NCBI RefSeq assembly: GCF_022201045.2
Contig: NC_068559.1
Span: 1,488,001-1,552,000, forward strand
Direction: 5' to 3'
Source: Citrus sinensis
Lineage: Eukaryota > Streptophyta > Magnoliopsida > Sapindales > Rutaceae
DNA: 64,000 nt
Part shown: in pieces, positions 51,672-63,542 of the stretch
How the letters are laid out: each line of letters opens with the position of its first letter
How positions within the stretch are numbered: the first letter of the stretch is position 1
Translations under genes and position numbers: made by a program
Notes under the pieces: model-generated
Database searches by the model: none
What the model was told of the DNA's origin: nothing
Seen by the model: only the letters and a program-made list of their open reading frames with translations

Positions 51672-54600
51672 TGTCCCCTCAACACTGCATACTTGAATAA
51701 TGAACTTGAGAGTATCAGTGTTTGAAGGAATGATGAGGTTAGAAATGTAAAATGATTCAACTCGTGCCACCCCAAGATACTCTTGTGTTGACTCTACCCT
51801 TCCATCCAGACTTCCGACTGCCTGTTTTGCTGGTTTCCCAAGATAGATATTATATTGGGGGAATACAGAATCATTCCCGTCTTTTAGTTTCCAGATGATC
51901 TTAGCACTTAGTGTTTTAGTACCCTGAGAATCTGAAGCAAATTTAACATATTGTGCCTCAACGAGCCATGAACTAGACAGAGGGAAGTCTGAGTTCTGTC
52001 CACTAGTTTTAATAGAAATATCCCCAAGGATTGCAAAGTATTCTGCCGGAGTGTGAACTGATGCATTATCTTGAACATTTGATGTGGACTCTAGAGTCCG
52101 CCTGCTAGGCTCTGGCATGTAGCATACAGCACTGATTCCTGTTATTGCGTATCCATCCATTATAATTCTAGCTTCCCATGTGGCCCATTCTGTGGTAGTT
52201 TCTAGCATTTTAACTTGGCGTGGAACAATCAATTCACTGAATTTGGTTGAAGATTGGTCAATTCTACGGGATGCAAGAAGTACTGACTTTCTTTCTTTTC
52301 TGGCCGAAGAGAACTCGAGAAGGAGGCCAAGTAGAGAAGTTTCTTCTGATTTTACCTGCAATGGTGGTAATTCTCACAGTTAGTCTAGATGGAAGTAGAA
52401 TTACACTGTGGATTATACTAAGGTAATTGGTGGGAAAAAGAAAAAGTAACTCAAAGTTCTTGCATGGATCCTAATGCCTGCTTGTGTACAGAATGTTCTA
52501 AGTTTCTAGTTTCAGAATGCAGGCATTGAATCAATCTCAGCACGAATGTTCTCATCAAATGGCCAGGTGAACGTAAGACATCAACATAGAACTTAAGTCT
52601 AGTATTAAAGCTAGTAATAATCATTTGAAATTGTGATTTTCCTTCTTGATCTATAAAGAAATAGCTTACAGAATATGTGATATAAACAGGAAAATTCCCC
52701 AACAGAAGCTCTGCCTGAAAAAGCCTTGCAATGAAACTGGCATTCTCTTCAAGAGTTCCTTTAAACGTTACATTCCCCCCTCCACTATACGATGCTTCCT
52801 TGAAACTACAATAGCAAATAAATGATTAGGTGAGGCAGAGCTTTGATGCACGGTATAGATCAATGGGTAAACTTCAATTAATCCCCTACTTAGAATGACA
52901 ATCTTTAATCTACCCCCTTTTGCTGTTAAGAAGACAAAAAAATTCCTCAAGAAGCCCTCCATTTACCCTCATTTTCTGAACGAAAATGGGGGTAAATTGG
53001 GGTTTCACACTTTTGAGGGGTAAATTGAAGCTGGTTATTTTATTTGGGGATGAATTGAAGTTTACCCTAAACAAATTAATGAAAAATAGAGATTGTGAAC
53101 GAGGAATGCACTGTTGAGGTAATGTATGATAGCTTAAGGAACTAACAGCAATCCCACCAAAACATGGAGATACTGATGTATTCTAATTCCATGCTTAGAT
53201 CTAATTTTACTTTGGATGCTTTGCACTTGAGTTTTGATGGCAGGAAAAATAGAGCTGTGCAAGAGGTTGAGCAGACCATTTTTCATCCTTTGGGACAACA
53301 TACTTTCTTATTCTCATGATAAGACCTATAATCTGATGTATCACAGAAAGATCAAAATTTATCAAATCAGATTACAGTACTTAATGGCTTAGACAACTTC
53401 CCATTACCCACATAAGAAAATGTATATCATGTGGCATACCATCCATGGAAATGGAAACTGTAAATCAGTTCAGATTTTACAAATATTAGGAGAAATATAC
53501 GATCTTTAAAACTTACTCAACAAGGACTTGAATAGTATCTGGATTAGGGTCATCTTTAAACTCAAGCATAGGCTGCCACAAGCATAGGGGAAAGTTAAAG
53601 CGGATAAAGAGTTTGATGGCTAGAGCAACAACAGGTCATGTTTACGTAGAACATTTTCATTTCTGGAGTAGTATGAATATTATTATTGTCAATATGACCA
53701 CAATTTTAAACTACAAAAAGTAACAACAAAAGAAACACAGGTCTAATCAGTGCTTACCTGAAAGCCTTGGGAAGAAATGTTATTCCACGGACTGTCTAAC
53801 ATTTGCTCACCCTCAAGAGAAATATGTAAACCATGACCCTGAACAATGTTGTGATGGTCAATATCCTATGAACTGGCATCTTATGAGCAGCAATTGACTG
53901 GTGCCCAGCATTAAGGTTTTAAATACAAGAACAGAGTATGAAATTTCACATCGTTGCTACCTGATCAAAATTTGAGTAGAATGGTAATACTTTGGGGTAA
54001 TTTTGTAGAATTCCCCATGACTTTTCAACAAGGGACCACCAACTGCAGAAACGAAGGTATATGAAAATGAAGCTTACCAAACAATTGTATAGATATTAGA
54101 GGAAACTATCTCAACAATGAAAGTAAGAGTTACACTGCTATAGATGAGCAGCATTGGAAAGATCTTCAAATAATTGAAGTAGTAAAACAGAACATAAATC
54201 ATAATCCGGGACAGGTACAGGTAAGAGGAACCCAAGTATCATTGAAAGAATTCAGCAAATTTTGAAAATTTGTTCAGGTTTAACACTAAAAGATATGAAA
54301 ATCTGTTGCTATGAGGAAAAAGAGGAAAGTTTTGAAGACGAGAATAAGTTCAGAAGTGAATAGTGACATTTTTCAGCTATTTATGCTCCTAAGAAAAGGG
54401 TCCATATGGCGTCCCAGATGAGTGCTGTTCCCACCTATGTGAAATACAGTAAACAGGGTATACTGATAGTAGCAAAAATACATAGCAGCTGTGTGTGTAT
54501 GTGCGCAGAACTTCCACATTCATGGAATTTCACAAAGGATAGGAGGATTACTGATTTTGAGCAGTCTGAAAGTCAGGTGACTGCTTAGTCTCATAGATCC

Positions 54601-57089
54601 ATCCAGGAGCAAATATGGCAGCTGACACATCATCCTTCTTTATCACATCCAGAGCGACATTTGTCTGATTTACAAAGAATATAGTTACGAAAGAAAACTT
54701 TCCACACTTCAAAAAATTCAAACTACCAGAACTTTTACATAACTCTGTTTTACATAATAATATCTGGCATCATGATGTGAATATACTTTAAAACATGTCT
54801 AGTAAGTAAAGACTCAAAAGTACATATTACATGGGAGTTGAAGATAATTTCACAACCAATAAATGAAATACGTCGAAGTATGCTACTTCAACAAGAAAAA
54901 CAATCAAACAGGTAATCTTAATTTGGTTTGACAGAAAGATGAGCTAATTTATCTTGCTTACCGAACTAGTATGTCACCACAAGTGGGTAGAAGAGACTTT
55001 TTTTTTTTTAAAAAAAAGAAAAAATTCATAGAAGCGACTTAGACGATGGAAAAATTCAAACTTCTCCTAATAGGGTCCACATTGAATGAAATCAATTGGA
55101 AGATTAGATATAATATAATATAGAATTAAAACGTAGACTGTAAGAAACTTTTAAAATGAAGATTCACAAATCTCATAAAGTTAACAGGTCACGTACATGC
55201 CATTGTCCACCTCCAAAAGTGTTCCTTCCAAATACATCTATTCCCATGTAGACATCAAACTTCCTATCACCTGCAACAGCTGCTGAAAGCTTTGGATAGT
55301 CTTCCTACGAGGCACCCAAGAATTATTGAATACAAGAACCCACCATTAAGTTCCATACAAGGGGTAAAGATAAGGGCTTACCTCCCATTTATAGTCTACA
55401 AATATGCCGTCACAAATATCAAAGAAAGGTTTATTTTTTTCATTCAGTTGATCTTGCCATTCAAGTTTCCCATCAATTGTAACACTGTCATACCTGCAAA
55501 AACAATATTAATCGATAAAATATAAATTTAAGACAAATTACTACAGCACAAAATTCAAGAGAACGTAGCATATCCTAATGCTCACACTCACCAGATAACC
55601 AAAGATCCAGGCACTGAGGAGTGCATAGTTTGAGTTAAATGGCTGACAAATTCTTTCAAGTTAGGGATTTGATCTACATCCAGTTTAACCTCCATGTTAA
55701 GCTGCAAGTAACAGTTCCCATATCAACAACTGGAAGGGAATGCACAGATGACACTCTATGTAGTACTTAAAACTGAAAAAAGCTAGAATAAAATCGAAAA
55801 GTCAGAGATTTAATAAAACCTATACCAGCCACCCTTCAAAGCCCAAAGCAACCGCAAGCTCTGCCAAGCGCTCAGCATAAGTATGAGCAGACTCCTTTGT
55901 AGATAGCAATTCAGTGGCAATAACTTTTCCTTCATCCCCTTCTGTGATGAAAGTCCCTAAAACCTATTATTCCATGAGCACAAGAGAAATATCATCATAT
56001 ACAATTAAAATTCCTCAAGTCATTCACTTACCACTCTCATGGATTGAGAATAAAGTACACCATCAATATTCAAAATGTCAAGCTACCAAAGGAATAAAAA
56101 ATAAAAGGCAAATCATGGTCTATAATAATAATTCAAAAAAAACTCCCAATTGGATAGCCTTGCACCACCATGTCGTAATCATATCATAGATACCATCTAG
56201 ACATTTTGAGCTTACACTGCACCAACTTTAAAGCATAGTACTTGCCCTCCGAAAAAATTTCTGCTCAGTCTCTATAATTATTGTTATAACAGCTATGGTC
56301 ATTTCCCATAATTGATCAATCTTTCATTCAAGAATTTAACCCCCCACCCCCTACTCACACACAAACTCGCAGAAAAAAGGAAAATCGTCTTGATGTGTAC
56401 ATTGTCGTTGAACATATTATATTAAAAGATCATTAATAAAGTTGAATAAAGAAAAAGCAAACACTACAAAGAGTAAAAGCTTATATGAGGTTTTTATCCA
56501 CAATCAATCATTTCCTCCCTTAAACTCCATACACTACAAACAGTTAAACAAACACAAAATTAAAATCAAGAAGCAAAGAAAACAAAAGCAAAACATAAAA
56601 GGCATGTCTTTTAATTTTCAACTAACTAAGCACTTATTGTTCAAGAACGAAATATAAATTAAAAAAAAGAAAAAGAAAAAGAAATTGCACTACCTTAACG
56701 CCATGTCTGTGAGCAGTGTTAGTCCAACAAGGAGGAGGCAAAGTGACCAAACTATGAGAAAAATAAACAAAAACATCCATCAAATGCCAATGCCAAATAG
56801 CGTAGGCGTCGGCATTGGTCCCACCTTGGACCCACTTATCATCCACGTAGCCACCTTGCATGTCATGGCAAACCAAAATCCTCGGCCTGGCAGGTAGAGT
56901 TGGAGACGCACCGTTCAGAGGATGAAGAGGAACAGTCGACTTATTAAAAGGGTAGTGAAAGGAGTCAAAGTAAGCGCGAGAGTGAAGATCTTGGAGGGTT
57001 TTAATGGGGTAAGAGATGGGAATCGACGGCTGCAATGGGTCGAACGGAGGAGGATCGACGGCTGAGGAGTCGTCGTTGGAATTGGACAT
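51618..57089 (-). CDS. ENGase (copy 2): Cytosolic endo-beta-N-acetylglucosaminidase (GH85), intact copy
   Basis: Cleaves between the two core GlcNAc residues of free or misfolded-protein N-glycans, expected in the cytosol. Eleven exons: 57089-56694, 55963-55826, 55701-55592, 55493-55382, 55304-55197, 54664-54552, 54042-53961, 53838-53758, 53572-53517, 52805-52670 and 52355-51618. They join in frame to 689 aa. The catalytic Asn-x-Glu (LNME, residues 180-182) is present; GDRKFDVYMGIDVFGRNTFG and AAIFAPGWIYE are typical GH85. Codon 167 is GAG, unlike the TAG in copy 1. Compared with copy 1 it lacks two residues in exon 11 (EN of PEPENSRR), and has WE for WK at the end of exon 4 and GQWH for GKWN at the end of exon 5. 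An upstream in-frame ATG (57287) would add 66 residues, including a hydrophobic stretch. Confidence 0.92.
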
Positions 57090-57952
57090 GGTGATGAAGA
57101 GAACGAGGGAGTGGAGAGTTTTTTTAAGTGAGAGGAGGGAGTTGCGGAGAGTTTTTAGAGTTTTACGATTGATGTAAGTCCGAAGAAGATGATGAAGTAT
57201 TCTTATTATTAAGATACATGGGACGACGACGAAGACGAAGACGAAGACGAAGACGAAGGTCAAGTCTTGACAGTGAGTTTGGAACATGGCAGGAAGCTTC
57301 GCTTTTGCTGTGCCTTTAAATGCTTTTGTTGACTTCGTTCTTGGTCTTCTTCATCGCTTACAGTCAGTCGGTCAGTCAGTCGACTGTACATCAACAACTA
57401 TTCTACAAATGCTGGTGAAGAAAAAATTGAAGCTTGAGATTAATCAGACATCTTCACCATTATAGAAGCATATTTCTTTTATCCATCTCTCTGTTACGAT
57501 TAAGTTCCGTAAATTTTACCAACAATCACAAGCAAGAGCAAGTAAGCCAAGATATTTCTGGAAATTCGGATCCAATCAGTTTCATTTGTACCGGTTGCTT
57601 TATAGCTAATGGCATAATTTATTCAACTGAATATAACAAAATCAAATATGAAATTACTAATTTTTAAGAAATGCACGGGCAACTCCCGTGAGAGCCGGTT
57701 CTTCAAATCTACAAATTTATTTAAATACTTTTGTATCGAGTGCCAATGAGGCAAGAAATTTCTCCGAGGTCTGACAGAACACCAATAATGCATATCATTA
57801 GAGGAAAATAATAACAAATCAACAGCTGAATCTTACAAGTTGCTTAGGCCCCCCAAAGAGACTAAAACTGGGGGGAGTAGCTTTCTTCATTGAGGCCTGA
57901 CAACACCCAATCACCATCAAAACTTGCAGAATCGTGATCTGCATAATGCACT
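57090..57952. other. ENGase copy 2 promoter and spacer
   Basis: Spacer to the helicase remnant. Contains the open N-terminal extension frame (57090-57287) and a sequence aligned to 36007-36675 with several indels. Confidence 0.5.
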
Positions 57953-60900
57953 TTATAGCAACTCTTCTGTCCCGGTCATCTTTGCAAATTCACTTTCCTC
58001 TATACTCCCCTTTTTTAGCTTTTTTAGTAGACGGTAATCCCGAGCCAGCTCATCTTCATCTTCGATTGCCTGGGTAGCACGTCTCTGTTTTGCTGTTTTC
58101 TTCCTCATCACAGTAGTTGCAGCATCTGAGGCCTTGTTCGGTTTCTGTCGTTTTGGTTCTTGCTGCTGTGCCTCTTTCTTTGCTTGCAAATTCTTCTTCC
58201 TTTGTTTCTCACGTGATTTACCCTGATTTAATATAGTTATCAGCTATGATCACAGGCTTACACAGATCTTAAAAAAATAAATAATTCCATCAATGCTGCA
58301 TATGTGAAAAAGCATAAATGATAAGAGGAATGTGATGTTGGATGATTCTTATACAAAAATCATAAGGTTTCCCATCATTTTCCTTTCAATACTGAAAAAA
58401 GAGGCAAAAGAAATTCAGCTAATTGTGCGGCGTGTTTTCCTTGGAAACAAAAAAGGTTTTGAACAATGGTCTGTCTGAACTTGGTTGAAAAAATAAATTT
58501 ATCTTTTAAAAATATTGAAAGAAGTCAATATCTTGCTAAATGAAAAAGAAGACTGCTTGTGAAGTGAAAGCATTTAAGACATTCACATATCGAATATGGG
58601 GTTTCTTCCTCTATGATGACTTCCATGTCAATTGTCAATGCAAACTACGAGGCTCTTTGATTCTATTTAATCAACAAATTTTGATAACAGATTGTTAGTT
58701 CTTACTTGTACTTGATGTCCTCCAACTTGATGTCTTTAACTGGGACGAAACCCTTGGTGGAAAGAGAATGGATTTTTACCTCAGACATTGAAGGAAGTTG
58801 TAGTAAGCCATAACCCATAGCCAATTTCCCGACCTCAAGTTCTTTCCACCTATATAATATGATAGATAAAAAACATTATAACGAAACAATAAAAAATGCA
58901 GAGAGAAATTATGGATTGAAGGCAGCAGTCACCTGAAGATATAGGAGCAGTGATGCTCTTTATATGCATGTATATAAGAAACAAATGCTCTGAGACCTTT
59001 CTCCATGACATCGCGGTCTTTTTTTGCTGCAGATCGAATCTGAAACAAGTTTTGATACTATGTTGGATCAACCATTTTCTTCTCACCACACACCGGAATA
59101 CATAGAACAAATTGCCAAAACCAAAAACAATGGAAGAGAATAAGATAGAAATCATGATCACCTCAGGAACTACATCAGAAGCATCATCAGACCATTTCCT
59201 CTCTTGAAGAGGAACCCGACTTATCCGCAGGAATTCTACATAAGCTTCCTCCTGAACAAGTATAATTAAATTAATTTCCCTAGAAATTTTTCTTTAACAA
59301 GAATAGTACATGATAAGGGAGTCAGTATGCGGGTGAAAGACACCTTGGGTGATAGGAAAACAATGGAGCTCCCTTGTCTACCCAACCTAGCAGTTCGACC
59401 AACTCTGTGAACGAAAACATTTGGATCTTGAGGGGGATCATACTGCAAGATAACAAACACATTAACCACCACACATAAAGTAACACGGATAATGACTGGT
59501 CTACTTTTCTCCAATTTACAAAGTCACCTGCACTATACAATCAACACCAGGAATGTCAAGTCCACGTGCAGCAACATCCGTACATAGAAGAATGCCACTG
59601 GAAAGAGATGTAAATGAAGCTAATGCTTTCTCCCAAGCAGTCTAGTTGCAATGAAAATAAATCAAAATAAGTGATAATATACACCAGCCGACTTCTGAAA
59701 TTATAATCTAAGATTCTGAGGATATTTCATAACTAATATCCTACCTGCTTCATCTTTCCATGAAGAGGAATCAAAGAGAGACTCTTCAAAACAGCCAGAT
59801 GTGGAAGAACAACTCCCCAGTAGTCAACACAAGCACAAGCCATGAAATATCTGAAGAAATACATTAATCCTATTTTGAAATTATGATAAATCATAGGCCA
59901 TTAACTACAAAAAGATAGCTTCATCCATCCTCTGAGAAATTTCCATGCTGAACGTACATTATAATCTTTTTAGACTTGTTCTTTATAAGCAGATCAACAA
60001 GTTGTGATGGTTTCTTATCTGATTCACATTCCAAATACTGCAGAATCAAAGGAGAAATTAATTCAGAATAAATGCAGAACTTACAAAGACTGTTAATGTT
60101 CAAATCATAACAAAGGGTTACTATTTTTGTCAAATTAGGGGGAAAAATCCAATTAGTCTGAAATGACATCAAACATGAATATTCAGCACAACCCAGAGTT
60201 TTCTTTATGGCTTTGAAGAAGAAGATAAAAAATTAATTCAAGTGACTTCCAGGTTTGATACATGTCTTCCAGGATCTAATATGTCAAATTAAAATTCCAA
60301 AAATCATCATTTGAATTTATTTTGTTTCAATTCTGTTTAACCACATGCAACGTAAATTGCAACCAAAATATATTCACACGCAACACCTCAAGATGAAGGC
60401 CTAAAGGTGTTTTTGAAGAGGCTAGTTGCTGGGATGATGCCTATGCATGATGTGATTTTGATTCTGCTCGCACTTCAATCCTCACAGGATTCCTCAGCCC
60501 TGCTTTGGATAGCTCTTCAACTGCCTCAGTTTGCGTAGCTGAAAAAAGGCCAGTTCTACGAAGTTTAGGCAGGCGAGATATGACGTAACTGATCTGTTTC
60601 TGGAATCCCATATCCAAGAGCCTGTCAGCCTCATCTAGAACCAAAATCTGCACAACCAACAAGATGAAGCCATAAGGTCACCAAAGTACAAGATCCAAGT
60701 ATTATATTTGAGAAAAATTATTCAAAAATTACGTTCTAAATTAGTGCATTCTTCAGTCATAATCTCATTAAACATCTGTCATTTGTCCAGTTGTCTTCAT
60801 TAAACAAATCCAGAGGCTACTGCCCTACAAAGGCTACAAGGAATTTTAGCTGATCCATGCACTCATTGTGCATTGTCAACTGACAAACTATAAATTCAGC

Positions 60901-61971
60901 AACATGGATTATAAGTACTCTAGATAATCACTAACAACAAAAACGAGGTGTGAATTGAAGCCAAGATTTCCATAAAATAGCAAAGACAATGAAGATCATC
61001 AATCTCTATCCAAACCAAGATTAGAAATTAATACACTATAGAGAATCAACCATCCAAGCAACTACCTCAAGGTTCCGAAAATCCAAGACATCCATACGTT
61101 CCATTATATCATATAGCCTCCCAGGTGTTCCGATCAACAAATTTGCTCCTTCCTCCTCTATTTTCTTCACATCTGCTTTCACCACCACACCTCCCACAAG
61201 AAGCATAGACTTAACATCTGGTAAAGTTGAGATGAACGGCTGTGCAACATGGTATATTTGCGATGATAGCTCCCTAGTTGGTGAGATAATCATCCCCATT
61301 ATCTGCACTCAATTCAAAAACTAATTTATCAACATAAGTAATCACTAAAAGCGAATGCAATTCACTGGATACATAATAAAATTGCCAGTGCAATGCAGTC
61401 AATTTATTTAGAATCAACTACAACTAGAGGTAAAAACTATTCAAGTACTTGGAAGAACTATTGACTATTTTCTAGTGCGGTGCTAAGAGAAGCAAAAGTG
61501 CTCACGCAAAGTGCTTTTCAAAGAATCAGGAAGTGTTTTTGTAGAAAATTTAACTGTGAAAGAGCTTCATATGCATTTTTTTGGGTAAAAAGTAATTAAA
61601 AAAAAGCTATTTGAGCTCATTGAGTTCATTTAAATATAAATTTCTATGTTTTAATTTAATTTTCCTGAAGCTTCTAGGCAGCCAAACACAAGTGAGAAAA
61701 TCTTTTGGACCTGGTGGGGTTTCCGAGCAGAAGAGGCACGGCGGAGGATCTCCACTAAAGGGACGACAAAAGCTAGGGTTTTTCCAGAGCCGGTGGCGGC
61801 GTCCACGGCTACGTCCTTGTAGCTGCATAACAAAGGGATTGTGGCGGCTTGAACAGGCGTGCAAAACTCAAAGCCGGCTTCAGCTAAGGCTTCGAGAACT
61901 CGCTCGGAAAGCGGCGGCTTCAAATCGGAAAAGCGAGTTTCTGTTAACGCTTTGTTCGGGTTGGACTCCAT
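57953..61971 (-). pseudogene. RH18 (copy 2): RH18/DDX55-type DEAD-box helicase, copy 2, broken
   Basis: Paralogue of 36676-40680. Exons: 61971-61711, 61302-61066, 60647-60387, 60037-59958, 59850-59745, 59641-59528, 59442-59344, 59251-59162, 59039-58933, 58849-58706 and 58222-57953. Exon 3 contains TAG (60441-60443) where copy 1 has TCG, ending the protein at residue 234, after DEAD and SAT but before the second RecA domain. Exon 11 is 270 bp instead of 271: one base is missing at its 5' edge, which shifts the frame of the basic tail to an early TGA. Other changes hit conserved positions (R318W, R378S, E to V in LLVGGVVV). Splice sites look intact. With two independent lesions it is very unlikely to make a working helicase. 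Confidence 0.9.
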
Positions 61972-62308
61972 TCTAACGGTTCAAGGGGAGCGCGGATTCG
62001 GAGTCATTTAGCACCGATAGATACCTACTGAAAACATATCAAATCAGTCCTCATTTTTATATTTATTTCTTGATGAATAACACAATTTTGGTAAGGTTTC
62101 GAGGTGGAGGTAGTGGGCCTTTTATACCGTAAAACATGATAATCGTTAGACCATGTCAGCATAGTAGTAAATATAAATTTAATATTTATTTCTACTTTAC
62201 TGTAGAGTAGGTAGTTTTCTATGATTGAAAGAGGTAAAAATTAAAAATATAATCCTATTATCTAATAATGTAGTATAACTTCAATAAATTAATAAATGCT
62301 TTTTATTT

Positions 62309-62466
62309 TTTTTGCAGATTCACGGATTTTCAGAAGTAGATCCATATCCAATCTACTGATTGCGGATGATCAAAATTTTAATCCAATCTAATCCACCAAT
62401 CCACGAATCAGATTTTTACGGATCAGACGAATTGAGCGGATCGGATAGAATTGTGAACAACCCTAA
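62309..62466. mobile_element. Possible hAT-like non-autonomous fragment
   Basis: Repeats of ATCCAATCTA/GGATCGGAT words, ending in GAATTGTGAACAACCCTA. The reverse complement begins TAGGGTTGTTCAC, like many hAT-type termini. Absent from the matching place in copy 1. Confidence 0.35.
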
Positions 62467-62554
62467 TAAAAAGCATGGTAGAGCAAATAAAAAGTGTAGG
62501 CCAACAACCTCATTATGAAAACACTGGCCATGGCAATGGTGCATTTTAGAAAGT

Positions 62555-62723
62555 AACGGCTGCTGAGCTTTTTGTTTTGCAAGAGAGAAGCTTGACGCTG
62601 ATTTGGGCGCTTTCTTATGAGGAGCTTCGTGCTTATATGTAATGTGAGCAGATTTACTTTAATATGTTTCTTTTGAGTTTTGGCAAACTTTTGATGTATT
62701 ATCAATAACTATAACTTGTTTTT
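62555..62723. mobile_element. 169-bp insertion private to copy 2
   Basis: Inserted between GAAAGT and GAGTGTCC, which are contiguous in copy 1 (around 43528). AAGT is repeated on both sides (62551-62554 and 62724-62727). Family unknown; no inverted ends seen. Confidence 0.5.
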
Positions 62724-62840
62724 AAGTGAGTGTCCATAGTATTGATATTTTATTAAATAAGAATACACTTTACTTATTTATATTAAATGTGTGTTTTTAA
62801 AATTTTTCCAAATGAACTATCTAACAGTTTCTTAGTCTTA

Positions 62841-63529
62841 GGGCCAGTTTGGGAATGCTGTAGCTTTTAAAATAATTGTTGTTAGCTGTGCTGTAGAAAT
62901 AATCAGCTGTGAAGAGAATCAGTTAAGTGTTTGGTAAATTTTGTTTCAAGAAGTACTGCGAGTTTTGAAAGCAGTTATGGACGTTTGGTAAATTTTACTG
63001 TTAAACTGCTGAGAGAAAATAAATGACTAAAATATCCATAATATAAGATAAAATTTACTTATATATATAAAAACATGTACATATAATATTTTTACTTGTG
63101 TATTATAATAATTTTTACTAAAAATAAAATTTATAATATATTTATTTTTTTTAAATAATTGATAATTAGATTAATAATATAGTGAAATAAATTTAATAAT
63201 AATTCGACCAATAAATTGATATTAATAAATTTATATTTATGAATTATAATACAAATTTTTTTATAAATTATTTTGTTTCCAATTTGAATAAAGATAATTT
63301 TGGATTTAAGTAATAATTTTAAGGATATTTATGGAATTGTATTAAATGATAAAATTGATTTTCAAAATCACAATCTAAAAGCTACTCCTTCTCGTCTTTT
63401 CAAAATCAGCTGTAGGAGAAGCTGATTTTGACAAAAGTAATTTTGATTTTTTTTTACCAAACACTAAAATTAGCTTTTAGAGTTTCAAAATCACTTTTAG
63501 GTCTCCTAAAAGCAATCTCAAACGGGCCC
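62841..63529. mobile_element. PIF/Harbinger (Tourist)-like MITE, 689 bp, with empty site
   Basis: Terminal inverted repeats GGGCCAGTTTGGGAATGC and GGGCCCGTTTGAGATTGC (15 of 18 match). It is flanked by TTA on both sides (62838-62840, 63530-63532). The matching site in copy 1 (CTTAGACCAATGAC, about 43637) has a single TTA and no element. The interior is AT-rich and non-coding. Confidence 0.9.
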
Positions 63530-63542
63530 TTAGACCAATGAC

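Larger units (their letters stand above)
50579..63542. repeat. Segmental duplication, copy 2
   Basis: Direct, collinear copy of 29299-43649. The left junction (TGTTCACAGC) lies right against a Gypsy LTR stub; the right edge is GACCAATGAC, followed directly by a hAT-like terminus. Copy 2 has private insertions at 62555-62723 and 62841-63529 and lacks the Copia LTR of copy 1. Confidence 0.95.

Noticed and set aside
57287..57287. Choosing the upstream ATG as the ENGase start
   Set aside because: The family similarity that I can recognise begins near MSNSNDD...PPPFDPLQPS, so the shorter start was used; the longer form is kept as a finding.
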